Of a DNA stretch of 40,469 bases, positions 18,372-27,019 are shown piece after piece. The position numbers were made by a program, and so were the translations under genes. Below the pieces are notes generated by a model that saw nothing but the letters and a program-made list of their open reading frames with translations, did not search any database and was not told the DNA's origin. Source of the DNA: Clostridia bacterium (lineage in GTDB: Bacteria > Bacillota > Clostridia > Peptostreptococcales > Acidaminobacteraceae); assembly GCA_016937975.1 (NCBI GenBank), contig JAFGVN010000074.1, forward strand, positions 1 to 40,469, given 5' to 3'. Positions within the stretch are counted from its first letter, which is position 1. Each line of letters opens with the position of its first letter.

Positions 18372-19345
18372 TAATTAATCCTCCAAACTAAACTTAAAAT
18401 GCCTAAAATTACACCGATTAAAGTGACTGTACTAAAAACAAATACAATTTTCTTTTCAGACCATCCACACAATTCATAATGATGGTGAAGAGGCGCCATT
18501 TTAAAGATTCTTTTGCCTGTCTTTTTAAAATATAAAACCTGTAAAGTTACTGATAATGTCTCTGCAAAATATATTGCCCCAACAATAAAAATTAATAAAA
18601 GTGTTTGTGTTAATCCGGCAAGTGCAACGACTGCACCACCTAAAGCAATAGAACCAACATCACCCATAAAAATCTTTGCAGGATTTTTATTAAACATTAA
18701 AAATCCTAACAAACCACCTATGGCAACCCATGTAAAAATTTCCATTTCAACTAAATTTAATTGATAGGTTAAATAGGCATAAAATCCAAATACCAAAATG
18801 GTTACAGACGTTGAAAGACCATCCACACCATCTGTTAAATTCACAGCATTGGATGTAGCAATTACAGCTATAAGAGCAATGATAAATTTGAAAACACCCA
18901 GTTCTAAATAATAATCAGTAAACGGAATCCAAATACTTGTTGAATGTAAAGTGATATAAACAGCTATTGGAACACCGACCAACAATTGTCCAAACAGTTT
19001 TTCTTTTGCTGTTAAACCTTCATTATGTTTTTTAATCACTTTTCTATAGTCATCAATAAAACCAATAACAGAAAATCCAAATGTAGAAAAAAAGATGACC
19101 AATAGTTCTGTTGTCCATAAACCTTTCAGGGTTACAAATAAACTGGTAAGGATTAACATCGGTATCAAGAAGATGAAAGCACCCATGGTCGGCGTACCGG
19201 TTTTTACATGATGTGATTCCAAACCTTCTTCTCTAACAACTTGTTTAACACTTAGTTTTTTCAAATAAGCAATCACTAGGGGTCCTAGGATCACTGAAAA
19301 TATATATGCAGATACAAGAATTAATCCTTGTGTAATGAGTTTCAT
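18371..19345 (-). CDS. mraY: Phospho-MurNAc-pentapeptide transferase MraY
   Basis: Integral membrane enzyme that makes lipid I from UDP-MurNAc-pentapeptide and undecaprenyl phosphate. About ten membrane segments over 324 residues. The catalytic aspartate motifs GFIDDYRKV, NLTDGVDGL and FMGDVGSIALGG are present, with the MAPLHHHYELCGW loop near the C-terminus. It starts directly after murF. Normal length and all signature residues present. Confidence 0.97.
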   Translation of the reverse strand: MKLITQGLILVSAYIFSVILGPLVIAYLKKLSVKQVVREEGLESHHVKTGTPTMGAFIFLIPMLILTSLFVTLKGLWTTELLVIFFSTFGFSVIGFIDDYRKVIKKHNEGLTAKEKLFGQLLVGVPIAVYITLHSTSIWIPFTDYYLELGVFKFIIALIAVIATSNAVNLTDGVDGLSTSVTILVFGFYAYLTYQLNLVEMEIFTWVAIGGLLGFLMFNKNPAKIFMGDVGSIALGGAVVALAGLTQTLLLIFIVGAIYFAETLSVTLQVLYFKKTGKRIFKMAPLHHHYELCGWSEKKIVFVFSTVTLIGVILGILSLVWRIN

Positions 19346-20719
19346 TTATTTTTCCTCTTTCTTTAATGCTTCTACTATTTCTATCATCTTCATGCCAAAA
19401 GAACCCTTCACCAGCATATAACTATCTTCTGTTAAAAGTTCGTCCAAGGCTTCAATCAAAATACTCATGTCACTGTAATGTACAGTATGCTCCGAAGCAT
19501 AACCCTTTTCTACAGCCATTTTTGAAATATATTGGCTATCCTTCCCATAAGTCACCAAGAAATCTACAGGATGCTCAGCAATATATGCACCAACACTTTC
19601 ATGTGAAAGTTGTGCAAAATCTCCTAATTCAAGAACATCACCTAATACAGCTATTGTTTTGCCCTTTTGGTTATTTAAAACGTCTATTGCAGCTTTCATG
19701 GATTCTTGACTGGCATTATAGCAATCATTGATGATCATACCTTTTTTTCCTTGAAGCATCTCCAACCGTTTTGTATTTTCTTTAAATTCAGACAAACCTT
19801 TGGCAATGGTTTTTATGGGTACACCCAACTCTAATCCAACACCAATTGCTAACAATGCATTTTTAATTTGATGTTCACCCAGTACATTTAATTCAAAGTG
19901 CACAACCTCATCTAATGCCAAATCAAAAGTATAACATCCATCTTCTTTTTTCATGATATGAATAGGATTTAAATTCGTTTCAAAGGTTTTAACAACTTTG
20001 AAAATTTCAGAATCTACTTCTTTTAAATAAGGATCCAATCCATTTAAAATCAATGTATTTTCTTCATCAAAGTAAGAAACCAATTCCATTTTGGCTTGAA
20101 AGATATTCTCTTGAGAACCTAAAATACCAATATGACTGGTGCCAATATTCGTAATTACACCAATATTAGGTCTTGCGATATCCACCAAAGTTTCTATTTC
20201 TTTAAAATGATTCATGCCCATTTCAAGAATAACCACTTCATGATCAACTTCCAAATCCAATACCGTCAAAGGCATACCAATATGATTGTTAAAGTTGCCT
20301 TTGTTTTTATGAACATTGAAGGTATCTTTTAAAACATGATAAATCATTTCTTTGGTAGAAGTTTTACCAACACTACCTGTAATACCGATAACTGGTAGGT
20401 TCAAACGTTCCAGAACATATTTTGTTAATCGATGTAATGCTTTTGTTGTATTATCCACTAAAATAAGGGGATAATCTCTTAGAGATGACAAATGACTATA
20501 ATAATAGGCATTTTCGCATAATGCTACTGAGGCACCATTTTTAAAGGCATCTCCAATAAATTTATGACCATCATGAACTTCACCAAGTATCGGCCAATAG
20601 ATTGTATTTTCTTTTGCTTGTCTACTGTCTATAACCAGAGATAGATTATCTAATACAGACTGATCATTTACCAGAATTCCATCAGTCACATTGAGTAGTA
20701 TATCAAGATCTAATTTCAT
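19346..20719 (-). CDS. murF: UDP-MurNAc-tripeptide--D-alanyl-D-alanine ligase
   Basis: Adds D-Ala-D-Ala to the UDP-MurNAc tripeptide. The N-terminal domain has the VIDSRQAKENTIYWPILGE segment, the ATP loop GSVGKTS is at residues 115-121, and HKNKGNFNNHIGMP and NDCYNASQESMKAA are MurF signatures. Length 457. GGAGAG precedes the ATG. murE, which commonly lies just before murF, is missing from this spot, so the enzyme that makes its substrate must be encoded elsewhere. Confidence 0.96.
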   Translation of the reverse strand: MKLDLDILLNVTDGILVNDQSVLDNLSLVIDSRQAKENTIYWPILGEVHDGHKFIGDAFKNGASVALCENAYYYSHLSSLRDYPLILVDNTTKALHRLTKYVLERLNLPVIGITGSVGKTSTKEMIYHVLKDTFNVHKNKGNFNNHIGMPLTVLDLEVDHEVVILEMGMNHFKEIETLVDIARPNIGVITNIGTSHIGILGSQENIFQAKMELVSYFDEENTLILNGLDPYLKEVDSEIFKVVKTFETNLNPIHIMKKEDGCYTFDLALDEVVHFELNVLGEHQIKNALLAIGVGLELGVPIKTIAKGLSEFKENTKRLEMLQGKKGMIINDCYNASQESMKAAIDVLNNQKGKTIAVLGDVLELGDFAQLSHESVGAYIAEHPVDFLVTYGKDSQYISKMAVEKGYASEHTVHYSDMSILIEALDELLTEDSYMLVKGSFGMKMIEIVEALKKEEK

Positions 20720-20747
20720 TTTGCTCTCCTTAAATCATACATCCCTA

Positions 20748-20756
20748 ATTATATCA
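20748..20756 (-). promoter_or_regulatory. Possible extended -10 promoter before murF
   Basis: TGATATAAT on the minus strand (TATAAT at 20748-20753 with an upstream TG) in the 57-base gap between the PBP gene and murF. No good -35 box is present, so this would be a secondary internal promoter. Confidence 0.4.
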
Positions 20757-20776
20757 TAAGGACATCCTAGTTCATA

Positions 20777-22762
20777 CTAATCTAAGGTGACTTCTAATAA
20801 AATTGCTTTTCCTTTTGGTTTTAAAGATTCTGCAGCGGGATACTGAACGGTTATGATATTTTCTTCTGAATAAGCTCTTGAAGCCTGAACTTTTCCATAT
20901 AATCCTTCCTTCTCCAGAACTTCCATAGCTTCTTTTACAGTTAAACCAACAACATTAGGAACAACGATCATTTCAGTATCACTGTCATAATGATACAAAT
21001 CGTACATGTCAGCCACATCTTCCATAACAGATTTTGCAATAGGACCGCAGACTTGTGATCCAAATATATTTTCAATAGGGTCATCTACAAGAATATAAAC
21101 CAGATACTCTGGATCTTCCATGGGTGCAACCGCGACAAAACTTGCGATGGCACGATCTTCATAATAAGTTTTATCAGGTGCTAATTTTTGTGCAGTACCT
21201 GTCTTACCTCCTACTGACAAACCTTCTATTTGAGCCGAAGAACCTGAACCATTTTCAACCGTATATCGCATTGCTTCACGGATCTGTTGAGATGTAATGG
21301 AAGAAACAACATTGCGAACCACAGTTGGCTTAGCTTCATATACCGTTTCACCAGATGAGGTTACGATGGACTTCACAACATGTGGTTCCATTAAATTTCC
21401 ATCATTGACTAAAGATCCAAGTGCCATAGCAAGTTGTAAAGGTGTGTAAGTTGACCCTTGTCCAAAAGTTGCATTGGCAAGATTTATATCATTTTCCAAA
21501 GCTTCTCGTGAAAAGGATATGCCTTTGATTTCAAAGGGCAAATCTATATTGGTTATATCATATAATCCAAAATCATTAAAGTAGTCATAGAACATATCTC
21601 CTCCCATTTTTAATCCCATTTCCACAAAAGCAGGGTTTGAGGATTGTGCTATGGCTTCTCTTAAATCCATATCTCTTATCATTCTTGGATAATACCAAGC
21701 TTTAATTGGTTGCCCATTGATTATGATCATGTTGCGGTCTTGAAACTTGGTATCTAAGGTGTACAGATCGTTTTCAAGAGCAATGGCAGCTGTAAGGAGT
21801 TTTACTGGTGAGCCAAGGTCATAAACTGATTGTATCCAATCATTTTTAAAGACATAGTAATTTATTTCATCTACCTTTTGTTCTGTTCTTTGAACATAAG
21901 CTTCTTCATCGGCCAAATTCAGAGCTCTAGTTTCAGGATTAAAATTTGGAAATGAAGCCATCGCTAGTATTTCACCTGTTTTTACATTAAGAATCAATCC
22001 ATGGGCTGCTACTGCATCCTGTTCTATAAATACTTGTTTTAAAGCTTCTTCCAAATGATATTGCAATACCCCATCAATGGTCAGATAAATATTATCACCA
22101 TCTCTAGCTGGCATTAATACTGGGTCAGAATAAACCAACTCTATTTTGTTGCGATCTACTTCGGCACGATAAAAACCATCATCGCCCTGTAAATCTCTTT
22201 CATACATATATTCGATGCCAATTTGACCATAATCTTTTCCGAGTTCACTGGAAAACAAAGTATAACCTAAAATATCTGAAGCCAAATAACCATTTGGATA
22301 CTTTCTTTCTATAACCGAATCCACACCGAGTTGCTCATGAAAAGTAAATCTTAATTTATCTGCAATTTTACGATCTTCTACATATTTAATAAAGACTGAA
22401 CGATTGTTCACGGATCTGTTTGCAAGAATTTCATTAATCTCAGATTCAGACATTTCAAGTAAAGGTGCAATATCTCTTACAATAGCTTTTATTTTATCAC
22501 TATATATGTCATCACCATCATTTATGCGAATCGATATTTTATAATGGGTATCTTCATAGGCTAACAGTTGACCCTTTCGTTCAAATATACTGCCACGCTT
22601 TGAAGGAATAATTGCTTCATAATTTTTGTCAGCTTGCACAACAGCTCTCAGATCTTCTCCTTCAAATACAAGTGTCCAGATTAATTTGCCAATGACTGCC
22701 ATAAATATCAGCAAAAAAATCGAAAGTATCATTAAAACCCGTCTTCTTAGTAATTGGTCCAT
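20777..22762 (-). CDS. ftsI: Class B penicillin-binding protein with PASTA domain
   Basis: Septal transpeptidase that crosslinks new peptidoglycan with FtsW. Numbered from the start I choose (22762, 661 residues): membrane anchor about 7-30, PBP dimerisation region about 45-210, then the transpeptidase domain with SPVK (S318, K321), SSN (374-376) and KTG (520-522). One C-terminal PASTA domain begins VPNVVGLTVKEAMEVLEKEG. The active-site tetrad is SPVK where STxK is more usual. This start has AGGA six bases upstream, while the ATG at 22783 coincides with the predicted transcription start. It resembles SpoVD/PBP2B; context favours division. Confidence 0.93.
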   Translation of the reverse strand: MDQLLRRRVLMILSIFLLIFMAVIGKLIWTLVFEGEDLRAVVQADKNYEAIIPSKRGSIFERKGQLLAYEDTHYKISIRINDGDDIYSDKIKAIVRDIAPLLEMSESEINEILANRSVNNRSVFIKYVEDRKIADKLRFTFHEQLGVDSVIERKYPNGYLASDILGYTLFSSELGKDYGQIGIEYMYERDLQGDDGFYRAEVDRNKIELVYSDPVLMPARDGDNIYLTIDGVLQYHLEEALKQVFIEQDAVAAHGLILNVKTGEILAMASFPNFNPETRALNLADEEAYVQRTEQKVDEINYYVFKNDWIQSVYDLGSPVKLLTAAIALENDLYTLDTKFQDRNMIIINGQPIKAWYYPRMIRDMDLREAIAQSSNPAFVEMGLKMGGDMFYDYFNDFGLYDITNIDLPFEIKGISFSREALENDINLANATFGQGSTYTPLQLAMALGSLVNDGNLMEPHVVKSIVTSSGETVYEAKPTVVRNVVSSITSQQIREAMRYTVENGSGSSAQIEGLSVGGKTGTAQKLAPDKTYYEDRAIASFVAVAPMEDPEYLVYILVDDPIENIFGSQVCGPIAKSVMEDVADMYDLYHYDSDTEMIVVPNVVGLTVKEAMEVLEKEGLYGKVQASRAYSEENIITVQYPAAESLKPKGKAILLEVTLD

Positions 22763-22789
22763 GGAACATCCTTTCTCATTCAACTCAAC

Positions 22790-22817
22790 ATTTTATCATT
22801 TCTACGTATATTCTCAA
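22790..22817 (-). promoter_or_regulatory. Promoter of the PBP-murF-mraY operon
   Basis: TTGAGA (22812-22817), 16-base spacer and TAAAAT (22790-22795) on the minus strand, between the ftsL terminator and the PBP gene. Confidence 0.7.
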
Positions 22818-22850
22818 GATACATGTACTGTATCATAAAACATTTTTTCA

Positions 22851-22876
22851 AAGAAAAAAAGAGCGATTGACGCTCT
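22851..22876 (-). terminator. Terminator at the end of ftsL
   Basis: AGAGCG and CGCTCT arms around a five-base loop on the minus strand, followed by a run of seven T. The stem overlaps the ftsL stop codon. It separates mraZ-rsmH-ftsL from the rest of the dcw cluster. Confidence 0.8.
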
Positions 22877-23384
22877 AATCTACAGTAGTTCCTTCATCCT
22901 GTGACATGTAGTCAATCGTTGGATTATAATATGCATTTCTTGCTTCTTCTAATGTTACATAAGGGACGTCCTTTGCAGGAATACTCATGCTAGGGTCTTT
23001 TCTTACCATGCCCATTTCTTTAGCAACAGTTTCATAATAACTGATATCTGTTTTCCCTTGTATTTCACTGATACAAACATTGATATCGTAAGTCAATCTT
23101 TTGATTTCCTTTTCATGTTGATAGATTTCAACTTTCATTTTATGAATTTCCGTTTCCTTGATTAAGGGCATTAGAAGTAACGAAAAAATCATCAGGCAAT
23201 ATCCCATTGCACTTATGATGCCAATGATACTACAAACACGTCCATTTTTTATTTGTTTAATCCTTTTATTTTCATTAACAGAAATCATTGCTTCCTTTGG
23301 AGTATCTAAGTAAGCTTTCGCCAATGCTTCTGTTTCCAGTCTTTGATTGTATGAATTGTCGAACATTCGCTTGGCAGCTTCCAT
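22875..23384 (-). CDS. ftsL: FtsL-like division protein
   Basis: A 169-residue bitopic protein. A cytoplasmic N-terminus of about 50 residues is followed by a membrane segment (about 52-73) and a short coiled coil (about 76-110) ending in YYETVAKEMGMVRKDPS, the pattern of FtsL/DivIC-type proteins. Sequence identity in this family is low, so the call rests on topology, size and its place between rsmH and the class B PBP. It starts 12 bases after rsmH. Confidence 0.8.
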   Translation of the reverse strand: MEAAKRMFDNSYNQRLETEALAKAYLDTPKEAMISVNENKRIKQIKNGRVCSIIGIISAMGYCLMIFSLLLMPLIKETEIHKMKVEIYQHEKEIKRLTYDINVCISEIQGKTDISYYETVAKEMGMVRKDPSMSIPAKDVPYVTLEEARNAYYNPTIDYMSQDEGTTVD

Positions 23385-23396
23385 GGATCCTCCTTT

Positions 23397-24329
23397 CTAT
23401 AATTTCTGTGCTACTCTAAGTTTCGCTGATTTACTTCTTGAATTGCCTTCCAACTCTTCATCTGATGGAAGAATGGGTTTTCTTGTGATAATTTTTAATT
23501 TTGGCTTGTTGTTACACATACACACTGGCAACTCAGGAGGACAAATGCAACCTTGTGCCAATGCTTTATAAGCTTGTTTAACCAATCGATCTTCCAAGGA
23601 ATGAAAGGTTATAATTGAGATTCTGCCTTTTTTATTTAAAACTGAAGTAATATCTTCTATCGTTTTAGTTAGAATTTCCAATTCGTCATTGACTTCTATT
23701 CGAATAGCTTGGAATGTTCTTTTAGCAGGGTGCCCACCTTCTCTACGGGCATTGGCAGGTATAGCCCTATAGATTAAATCCACAAGTTCCAATGTGGTTT
23801 CAATTGGCTTTTCTGCTCTTTGTTCACAGATGAACTTCGCGATCCTTCTTGCCCAATTTTCTTCTCCATAAGATTTAATAATCCGATTTAAATCATCTTC
23901 AGAATATGTATTGACAACTGTATAGGCATCCAGATCGCGTCTTCTGTCCATCCGCATATCTAAGGGGGCATCGAATCGATAAGAAAATCCTCTTTCACTT
24001 TCATCGAGTTGATGTGAACTTACACCTAAATCCATCATCATGCCATCGATACGATCTATATTCAGTGTTTTTAACACCTCTTTAATATTTGAAAAGTTAT
24101 CTCTCACTGGTATGAATTTATCACCATAGGATTTCAATCTTTCAGTAGCAGCTTTCAGAGCATTTTCATCCTGATCAATGCCTATTAGTTTTCCAGTAGT
24201 TAATCTTTTTAACACTTCTTCTGAATGGCCGCCACCACCTAAGGTACCATCTACATAAATACCATCCGGCTTTACATTAAGACCATCAACGGTTTCTTTT
24301 AATAAAACACTGACATGTTCGAAATTCAT
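23397..24329 (-). CDS. rsmH: 16S rRNA (cytosine-1402-N4)-methyltransferase
   Basis: SAM-dependent enzyme (MraW) that methylates C1402 of 16S rRNA near the P site. The SAM loop [16 protein letters not shown] is at about residues 25-40; [19 protein letters not shown] and [12 protein letters not shown] are family signatures. A cysteine-rich stretch [12 protein letters not shown] lies near the C-terminus, as in many Bacillota homologues. Length 310. It begins eight bases after mraZ, in the canonical mraZ-rsmH-ftsL order. Confidence 0.97.
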   Translation of the reverse strand: MNFEHVSVLLKETVDGLNVKPDGIYVDGTLGGGGHSEEVLKRLTTGKLIGIDQDENALKAATERLKSYGDKFIPVRDNFSNIKEVLKTLNIDRIDGMMMDLGVSSHQLDESERGFSYRFDAPLDMRMDRRRDLDAYTVVNTYSEDDLNRIIKSYGEENWARRIAKFICEQRAEKPIETTLELVDLIYRAIPANARREGGHPAKRTFQAIRIEVNDELEILTKTIEDITSVLNKKGRISIITFHSLEDRLVKQAYKALAQGCICPPELPVCMCNNKPKLKIITRKPILPSDEELEGNSRSKSAKLRVAQKL

Positions 24330-24337
24330 TAGACCTC

Positions 24338-24769
24338 CTATATACCTAGTTCTGCCATTTGTTCAGCAATATCATCATAACTCAAATGCTCAGGGTCATT
24401 AAATTCTGACCAAGCTTGTTTATCCCAGATTTCCAATCGATTACCAACACCGATAACACTAACCTCTTTCTCGATGTTTGCATGAGATCTTAAAACTTGT
24501 GTTATGTTAATACGACCTTGTTTATCTAAACTACAATCTATAGCACCAGCATAAAAGAATCTTACAAATTTTCGTCCTACAGTATTTGTGATAGGGATGG
24601 CGTTTAATTTTTCCTCGAACTTTTTCCATTCGTCTTGTGGGAAAACAAAAAGACAGCTATCTAGACCTTTTGTCACATAAAAGGTCTCGCCAAGGCCTTC
24701 CCTAAATTTAGAGGGAATACTCATTCTTCCTTTTTCATCTACATTGTGATTGTATTCCCCAAAAAACAT
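24338..24769 (-). CDS. mraZ: Transcriptional regulator MraZ
   Basis: DNA-binding regulator of the dcw cluster, built from two AbrB-like repeats: [13 protein letters not shown] (first half) and [13 protein letters not shown] (second half), each with the DxxGR signature. I place the start at 24769 (MFFGEYNH), giving 143 residues, the usual length, with GGAG seven bases upstream. The longer frame from 24802 would translate the operator itself. Direct GTGG repeats before the gene are likely its own binding sites. Confidence 0.95.
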   Translation of the reverse strand: MFFGEYNHNVDEKGRMSIPSKFREGLGETFYVTKGLDSCLFVFPQDEWKKFEEKLNAIPITNTVGRKFVRFFYAGAIDCSLDKQGRINITQVLRSHANIEKEVSVIGVGNRLEIWDKQAWSEFNDPEHLSYDDIAEQMAELGI

Positions 24770-24776
24770 AATAACG

Positions 24777-24822
24777 CTCCACTTTGGTGGATGATTACCC
24801 ACTCTTCCCCACTATTCACCAC
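24777..24822 (-). promoter_or_regulatory. MraZ-box array (mraZ operator)
   Basis: On the minus strand GTGGTG (24817-24822), GTGGGG (24807-24812) and GTGGGT (24797-24802) repeat every ten bases, and GTGGAG (24777-24782) continues the register after one skipped slot. Known MraZ operators are direct GTGG-type repeats on a ten-base period just downstream of the mraZ promoter, which matches. The last box overlaps the mraZ ribosome site. Confidence 0.85.
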
Positions 24823-24833
24823 TAATTATATTT

Positions 24834-24862
24834 ATTTTAACCTTTTTTTTATAAGATATCAA
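24834..24862 (-). promoter_or_regulatory. mraZ promoter
   Basis: TTGATA (24857-24862), a 17-base spacer and TAAAAT (24834-24839) on the minus strand. The start point would lie near 24827, directly before the MraZ boxes. Confidence 0.8.
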
Positions 24863-24870
24863 GAAAATTT

Positions 24871-24915
24871 ATAAAAAATAAAAAACCATATACGTTGATT
24901 TTTCAACGTTTATGG
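24871..24915 (-). terminator. Second hairpin-T-run upstream of mraZ
   Basis: Two 13-base arms (24886-24898 and 24903-24915) pair with a single mismatch around a four-base T loop; on the minus strand a T-rich run follows. It lies about 55 bases past the lgt terminator and may be a back-up terminator, or the end of a short transcript from the gap. Confidence 0.7.
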
Positions 24916-24960
24916 CCTTTCAAAGAAAAAAATATTGCATATGTGGTATAAAGTGGGGAG

Positions 24961-24993
24961 AAAAATAAAAAAATCCCCTATATCTTGTAGGGG
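24961..24993 (-). terminator. Terminator after lgt
   Basis: CCCCTA and TAGGGG arms around a seven-base loop (24975-24993), followed on the minus strand by ATTTTTTTATTTTT, right after the lgt stop. Confidence 0.85.
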
Positions 24994-25000
24994 AAAATTT

Positions 25001-25738
25001 TTAAGAAATTCCTTTTTTGCTTCTCCATTTCATTAAACCCAATCCTAAAACAATTAATACAATTGAAATCAGTTGAGCTACTCTTATAGATCCAAAGTAT
25101 AAACTATCCGTTCTTAAACCTTCTACGAAGAATCGAACAATAGAATATAAGATCATGTATAAGGCAATTAATTGACCATCAAATTTCTTTTTCTTTCTCA
25201 TAACCATCAAGAAAATGAAGATTAACAAGTTAAAGATCGATTCGTATAAGAAAGTTGGATGATATTTTACACCATCAATCATAATACCCCAAGGTAAATC
25301 TGTTGGGCCACCATGAGCTTCCTGATTAATGTAGTTCCCCCAACGTCCGATGGCTTGCCCTAAAATAATGGCAGGCGCTGCAATGTCCAACCATTTCCAA
25401 AAATCAAGTTTTTTAATCTTAGAATAAATATAGAATGAACCTACACCTGCTAGAACGCCACCATGAATTGCAAGGCCACCTTCTCTTATATTTATCATAT
25501 CTAAAAAATTATCATACATATCTAGATTGAATATGACATAATAGAGTCTTGCACCAATAATTGCTGCTGGTAAGGCAATGATTAAAGCATCAAGCAAAGT
25601 TTCATCATTTAAGTTTAGACGTCTCGCTTCTCTCATAGCAATAAGTGCACCTAACAACATACCTGTACCAATTAGTATGCCATACCATCTTATGCTAATT
25701 CCAAATATTTCGAATGCTACTGGATTAATTATACTCAT
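25001..25738 (-). CDS. lgt: Prolipoprotein diacylglyceryl transferase
   Basis: Membrane enzyme that attaches diacylglycerol from phosphatidylglycerol to the lipobox cysteine of prolipoproteins. About seven membrane segments over 245 residues. The Lgt motifs GLAIHGGVLAG and GRWGNYINQEAHGG are intact, including the family's conserved Arg-Gly-Asn. It follows ymfH by 11 bases and is the last gene of the ymfF-ymfH-lgt unit. Confidence 0.96.
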   Translation of the reverse strand: MSIINPVAFEIFGISIRWYGILIGTGMLLGALIAMREARRLNLNDETLLDALIIALPAAIIGARLYYVIFNLDMYDNFLDMINIREGGLAIHGGVLAGVGSFYIYSKIKKLDFWKWLDIAAPAIILGQAIGRWGNYINQEAHGGPTDLPWGIMIDGVKYHPTFLYESIFNLLIFIFLMVMRKKKKFDGQLIALYMILYSIVRFFVEGLRTDSLYFGSIRVAQLISIVLIVLGLGLMKWRSKKGIS

Positions 25739-25749
25739 TTCTTGCTCCT

Positions 25750-27018
25750 TTATTTTACAAGTGACACTGTACTATATTTTAAATCAAAATGTGACAAAAA
25801 TCTATCTTCGATTTCTTTAAATGTAATTTTCTCCAAGGTTTCAAGGTAATCGAAGAGTTCGATGCCCTTCATATAGTAGTTCACAAAGGTGTTGGCGATA
25901 TATTGAGTTGAATTAAATGAGCTCAAATGTCTGCCAATCATTTTCTTTCGTATACGTTCGAAACCGTCTTGATCTAATCCTTCTTTTTTTACTCTTTCAA
26001 TTTCATCCTCGATGGCTTTGACTAAAAGTTCAGGCTCTTTGGTTTCTGCACTGATCCCTGTATAACCAAAGGTTCTACCATATGAGAAATCAGATGAAAA
26101 ACTTGCATTGATAAGACCTGTATCATAATGGGTTTCATAGAAATCTGAACCTTTACCAAAAACCAGATCCGTTAAAAGCTTACTGATAATCCCTTTTTTC
26201 AATCTTGCCTTTGTATCATCATAAAAGGTTCTGTCTTTTATGCCCATGTATAAAATAGGACATGGAAGACCCATCTCATTGACACAGAATTTTTTTGAAA
26301 TATCATCTGGTTCATCGGGTAAAATGATTTTTGGTGCCATAGGTCTTTTCATAAATTCTTCTGTTAAATGAGCTTCAGCAAGCGCAAAGGTTTCTTCAAT
26401 ATCCACATCACCGATAACAAAGAGCATCATTCGATTCGGCACATAAAAGCTATTATAACAGATTTCCAAATCTTCCTTTGTAATGGCTTCAACACTTTCA
26501 ATGGACCCTCCAATGTCATATTGGATGGGATGATCATGGTATAAACCTTTTAGCATCTCCGTATAAGCCAACCACTGAGGCTGATCATCGTACATTTTAA
26601 GTTCTTGTATAATGACCTTTTTCTCTTTTTCAACAGCGTCGTCATCAATGTTTAATCGTTGTACAAAAGACAATAATTGAACGAGGGATTCTTCGAAATG
26701 ATCTACGGTTGATAAGGTGTAACAAGTTGCAAAGTAGTTGGTAAAAGCATTTACCGAAGCGCCTAATTCTGCAAAGGTTTCAAAGATAGAGGTCTGATCT
26801 TCATCAAATATCTTATGCTCTAGAAAGTGAGCTATACCCTTTGGCATATCGTAGGTTTTCCCATCCTTTTCAAACTGATTATATAAGGAACCATATTCTG
26901 TACAGAAAAAGGCATGTTTTTTGGTATAACCCCTCTTTGGTAAAATATAGATTTTAAAACCATTATCAAGGGTTTTCTTATGGTAACTTTCGTCTAATAA
27001 TTGATTATAGTATTCCAT
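25750..27018 (-). CDS. ymfH: M16 zinc peptidase, YmfH-type
   Basis: A 422-residue M16 protease. The inverted zinc motif HFLEH (HxxEH, in GIAHFLEHKIFD) lies near residue 65-69, and the downstream glutamate ligand candidate is in EKEKKVIIQELKMYDD. The C-terminal half is the second M16 domain. It begins one base after ymfF ends. M16 enzymes often work as pairs of one active and one inactive subunit, which fits these neighbours. The substrate is unknown. Confidence 0.9.
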   Translation of the reverse strand: MEYYNQLLDESYHKKTLDNGFKIYILPKRGYTKKHAFFCTEYGSLYNQFEKDGKTYDMPKGIAHFLEHKIFDEDQTSIFETFAELGASVNAFTNYFATCYTLSTVDHFEESLVQLLSFVQRLNIDDDAVEKEKKVIIQELKMYDDQPQWLAYTEMLKGLYHDHPIQYDIGGSIESVEAITKEDLEICYNSFYVPNRMMLFVIGDVDIEETFALAEAHLTEEFMKRPMAPKIILPDEPDDISKKFCVNEMGLPCPILYMGIKDRTFYDDTKARLKKGIISKLLTDLVFGKGSDFYETHYDTGLINASFSSDFSYGRTFGYTGISAETKEPELLVKAIEDEIERVKKEGLDQDGFERIRKKMIGRHLSSFNSTQYIANTFVNYYMKGIELFDYLETLEKITFKEIEDRFLSHFDLKYSTVSLVK

Positions 27019-27019
27019 C

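Noticed and set aside
24770-24802. 11-residue N-terminal extension of MraZ
   Set aside because: It would translate the MraZ-box array; the 143-residue form matches the family and has a ribosome site.
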